Assembly (NCBI GenBank): GCA_023390705.1
Contig: JAEWCI010000457.1
Coordinates: 1 to 7,079 of the forward strand
Length of the DNA: 7,079 nt
Direction: 5' to 3'
From: Pseudomonadota bacterium
Lineage (GTDB): Bacteria; Pseudomonadota; Alphaproteobacteria; Acetobacterales; Acetobacteraceae
Shown: positions 6,178 to 7,079 of the stretch, in pieces
Layout: each line of letters opens with the position of its first letter
Position numbering within the stretch: position 1 is the first letter of the stretch
Translations under genes and position numbers: made by a program
The notes under the pieces: generated by a model
The model's input: the letters and a program-made list of their open reading frames with translations, nothing else
What the model was told of the DNA's origin: nothing
The model's database searches: none

Positions 6178-6230
6178 GGCATGCGAGGCGTGGGGGCAGC
6201 CGTCTTCCACCCCCTCCCGCACCTCATGCC
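6178..6230. repeat. Long imperfect inverted repeat in the divergent region
   Basis: The left arm (6178-6196) and right arm (6210-6230) pair through GGCAT/ATGCC, GAGG/CCTC and GGGGG/CCCCC with small bulges, around a 13-nt loop. It lies about 140 nt upstream of the transferase start and 290 nt upstream of the cytochrome start. It may be a DNA dyad or an RNA hairpin in a leader; its role is unknown. Confidence 0.45.
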
Positions 6231-6504
6231 GCCTCAGGTCGAGGTAGTGGCCATCGTGCCACCCCGGCGCGAGGCGCGGCTACGGAAAGCCGGCCCAGGA
6301 CCGTTCGTTCGCTTCCCTGGCAAGGCGGCATGGCTTTCCAGGCGCCCGGGCTGCTCAGGGCAAGGTAGGGGGGCGCAGGAGCAGTGGCTCGGCCTGCGTG
6401 AAGCCAGAACCTGCGATGTGGCGGGAAGCCGCAAGCCTGCTTCACCCGCACCTGAAGTGGAGAAGGGGCGGAAAGCGGCTACCCACCTGCCAGGCTCGAT
6501 TGAT

Positions 6505-6510
6505 GGAGGA
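6505..6510 (+). promoter_or_regulatory. Ribosome binding site of the cytochrome c gene
   Basis: GGAGGA, 8 nt before ATG 6519, fixes the start of the cytochrome gene. Confidence 0.8.
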
Positions 6511-6518
6511 GACAGGCC

Positions 6519-6845
6519 ATGCGCCATGTGCTGGCGGGATTCGCGGGGCTCGCCTCGGCTCTCCTGGGCTTTGCGGCGGCGGCGCAGCAGGTGGGCGACC
6601 CCGCCGCCGGGCGGCGCCTGGCCGAAGCCTGGTGCAGCCAATGCCATGCGATCGGCCCCGGTGCCTCGGGACCGGAATCGGGCGCAGCGCCGGGTTTCCC
6701 GGCGGTAGCGGAGATGCCTTCGACCACGGCCATGTCGTTGCACGCCTTCCTGCGGACGCCGCATGCGCGCATGCCGGACATCCAGATGACGCCCCACCAG
6801 TTGGACGACCTGATCGCCTATATCCTGAGCCTGCAGAATCGCTGA
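6519..6845 (+). CDS. Small periplasmic class I cytochrome c
   Basis: A 108-aa electron carrier. Residues 1-22 are a typical Sec signal peptide (MRHV, a hydrophobic core, then FAAAA), with cleavage predicted near Ala22/Gln23. The mature protein of about 86 aa has one covalent heme site, CSQCH (Cys39, Cys42, His43), a Gly/Pro-rich middle, and PHARMPDIQM with Met85 as the likely distal heme ligand (Met90 less likely). It closes with the family's C-terminal helix, LDDLIAYILSL. The single-heme, roughly 100-aa form matches c-type cytochromes that shuttle electrons to oxidases or dehydrogenases. The partner cannot be told: no oxidase or dehydrogenase gene is adjacent in the window. It stands alone on the plus strand, with its own ribosome binding site and a hairpin downstream. 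Confidence 0.95.
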   Translation: MRHVLAGFAGLASALLGFAAAAQQVGDPAAGRRLAEAWCSQCHAIGPGASGPESGAAPGFPAVAEMPSTTAMSLHAFLRTPHARMPDIQMTPHQLDDLIAYILSLQNR

Positions 6846-6854
6846 AGCGGATCG

Positions 6855-6874
6855 CGGGCGGGTGTGACCGCCCG
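6855..6874 (+). terminator. Hairpin downstream of the cytochrome c gene, possible terminator
   Basis: Perfect 7-bp stem CGGGCGG (6855-6861) and CCGCCCG (6868-6874) with the loop GTGTGA, starting 9 nt after the stop codon. There is no U-tract, so termination would be non-canonical; it may instead stabilise the mRNA 3' end. Confidence 0.55.
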
Positions 6875-6963
6875 GCAGCGCCAGCCTGCTCCACAGACAA
6901 TGATCGGCAGCGGTTCGCGCCTTCAGGATGATGCCCGGCGCAGGAAGCCGTGACTTTCTGCGT

Positions 6964-7072
6964 CGGCGGTCATACCGCCGAGCCGAAGTCCTGACCTGCG
7001 GCCGGCACAGCCGGCCGAGCGCCCGAATGGGCGCCGCCGCTCATGCGGCGTAGCCAAGCCGCCGAAGGCGGC
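6964..7072. repeat. Tandem array of five different perfect GC-rich hairpins
   Basis: Five consecutive perfect inverted repeats with very short loops: CGGCGGT-CAT-ACCGCCG (6964-6980), CGGCCGGC-ACA-GCCGGCCG (6999-7017), GCGCCC-GAAT-GGGCGC (7019-7034), CGCCGC-TCAT-GCGGCG (7035-7050) and GCCGCC-GAA-GGCGGC (7058-7072). The stems are G/C in all but one pair, while every loop contains A or T. The sequences differ, so these are not copies of one repeat. No gene is recognised in 6846-7079. The array may continue past the window edge. Confidence 0.8.
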
Positions 7073-7079
7073 GCCGGCG

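Larger units (their letters stand above)
6039..6518. other. Divergent intergenic region between the transferase and cytochrome c genes
   Basis: 480 nt without a supportable gene; the open frames crossing it lack recognisable domains and sensible starts. It should hold promoters for both flanking genes. It contains the promoter/operator-like site at 6084-6112, a long imperfect hairpin at 6178-6230, and a nested dyad in the cytochrome leader (GTGAAGC 6398-6404 with GCTTCAC 6439-6445, enclosing GCGG-gaag-CCGC at 6421-6432). Confidence 0.5.

Noticed and set aside
5151..6368. 405-codon plus-strand frame opposite the transferase gene
   Set aside because: No recognisable domain, no ribosome binding site, and it is antisense to a transferase with intact motifs.
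6398..6445. Nested dyad GTGAAGC/GCTTCAC with an inner GCGG-gaag-CCGC as a riboswitch-like leader of the cytochrome gene
   Set aside because: The outer 7-bp arms enclose a 34-nt interval with only a 4-bp inner stem; it matches no RNA family I know and could be chance.
6121..6708. 195-codon plus-strand frame in the divergent region running into the cytochrome gene
   Set aside because: Arg/Pro/Gly-rich product without a domain; it overlaps the cytochrome c gene out of frame, and that gene has its own strong ribosome binding site.
6964..7072. Hairpin array as a CRISPR or integron attC site
   Set aside because: There is no repeated unit with unique spacers, so it is not CRISPR; no attC core sites or cassette-type imperfect palindrome are seen.

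Overview
This is a high-GC window (about 70% G+C by eye, strong G/C preference at third codon positions) from an alphaproteobacterium, most likely an Acetobacteraceae/Rhodospirillales member of the Roseomonas type. The GH8 cellulase resembles the Komagataeibacter CMCax enzyme as I recall it, and the gene order matches acetic acid bacteria. No species call is possible from the sequence alone.

Layout, right to left along the minus strand: a 4'-phosphopantetheinyl transferase (6038-5295) followed at once by a hairpin; a gap of about 400 nt; then a bacterial cellulose synthesis (bcs) operon read leftwards. Its genes are bcsZ (periplasmic GH8 endoglucanase), a short AT-richer spacer with a possible internal promoter, an Ala/Pro-rich putatively disordered protein of 250 aa, bcsQ (ParA/MinD-like ATPase) and bcsA (catalytic subunit with PilZ domain), which runs off the left edge after 701 codons. 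The last three genes are translationally coupled (TGATG, then a GTGA overlap). bcsB, bcsC and bcsD are not in the window and would lie to the left.

To the right, a 480-nt divergent intergenic region separates the transferase from a small periplasmic class I cytochrome c on the plus strand (6519-6845). That gene is followed by one GC-rich hairpin and then by five successive perfect short hairpins running to the window edge.

How the genes work together: BcsA polymerises UDP-glucose and extrudes the glucan under c-di-GMP control. BcsZ trims glucan in the periplasm. BcsQ and the disordered protein are expected to act on the cytoplasmic side in assembly, placement or clustering of synthases. The 250-aa protein is the most interesting item. 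Its N-terminal 20 residues look like the short module of BcsR/BcsP/BcsH(CcpAx), it sits in the slot of both bcsR (before bcsQ) and ccpAx (between the GH8 gene and bcsA), and it carries repeated short hydrophobic motifs. The transferase and cytochrome have no evident link to cellulose.
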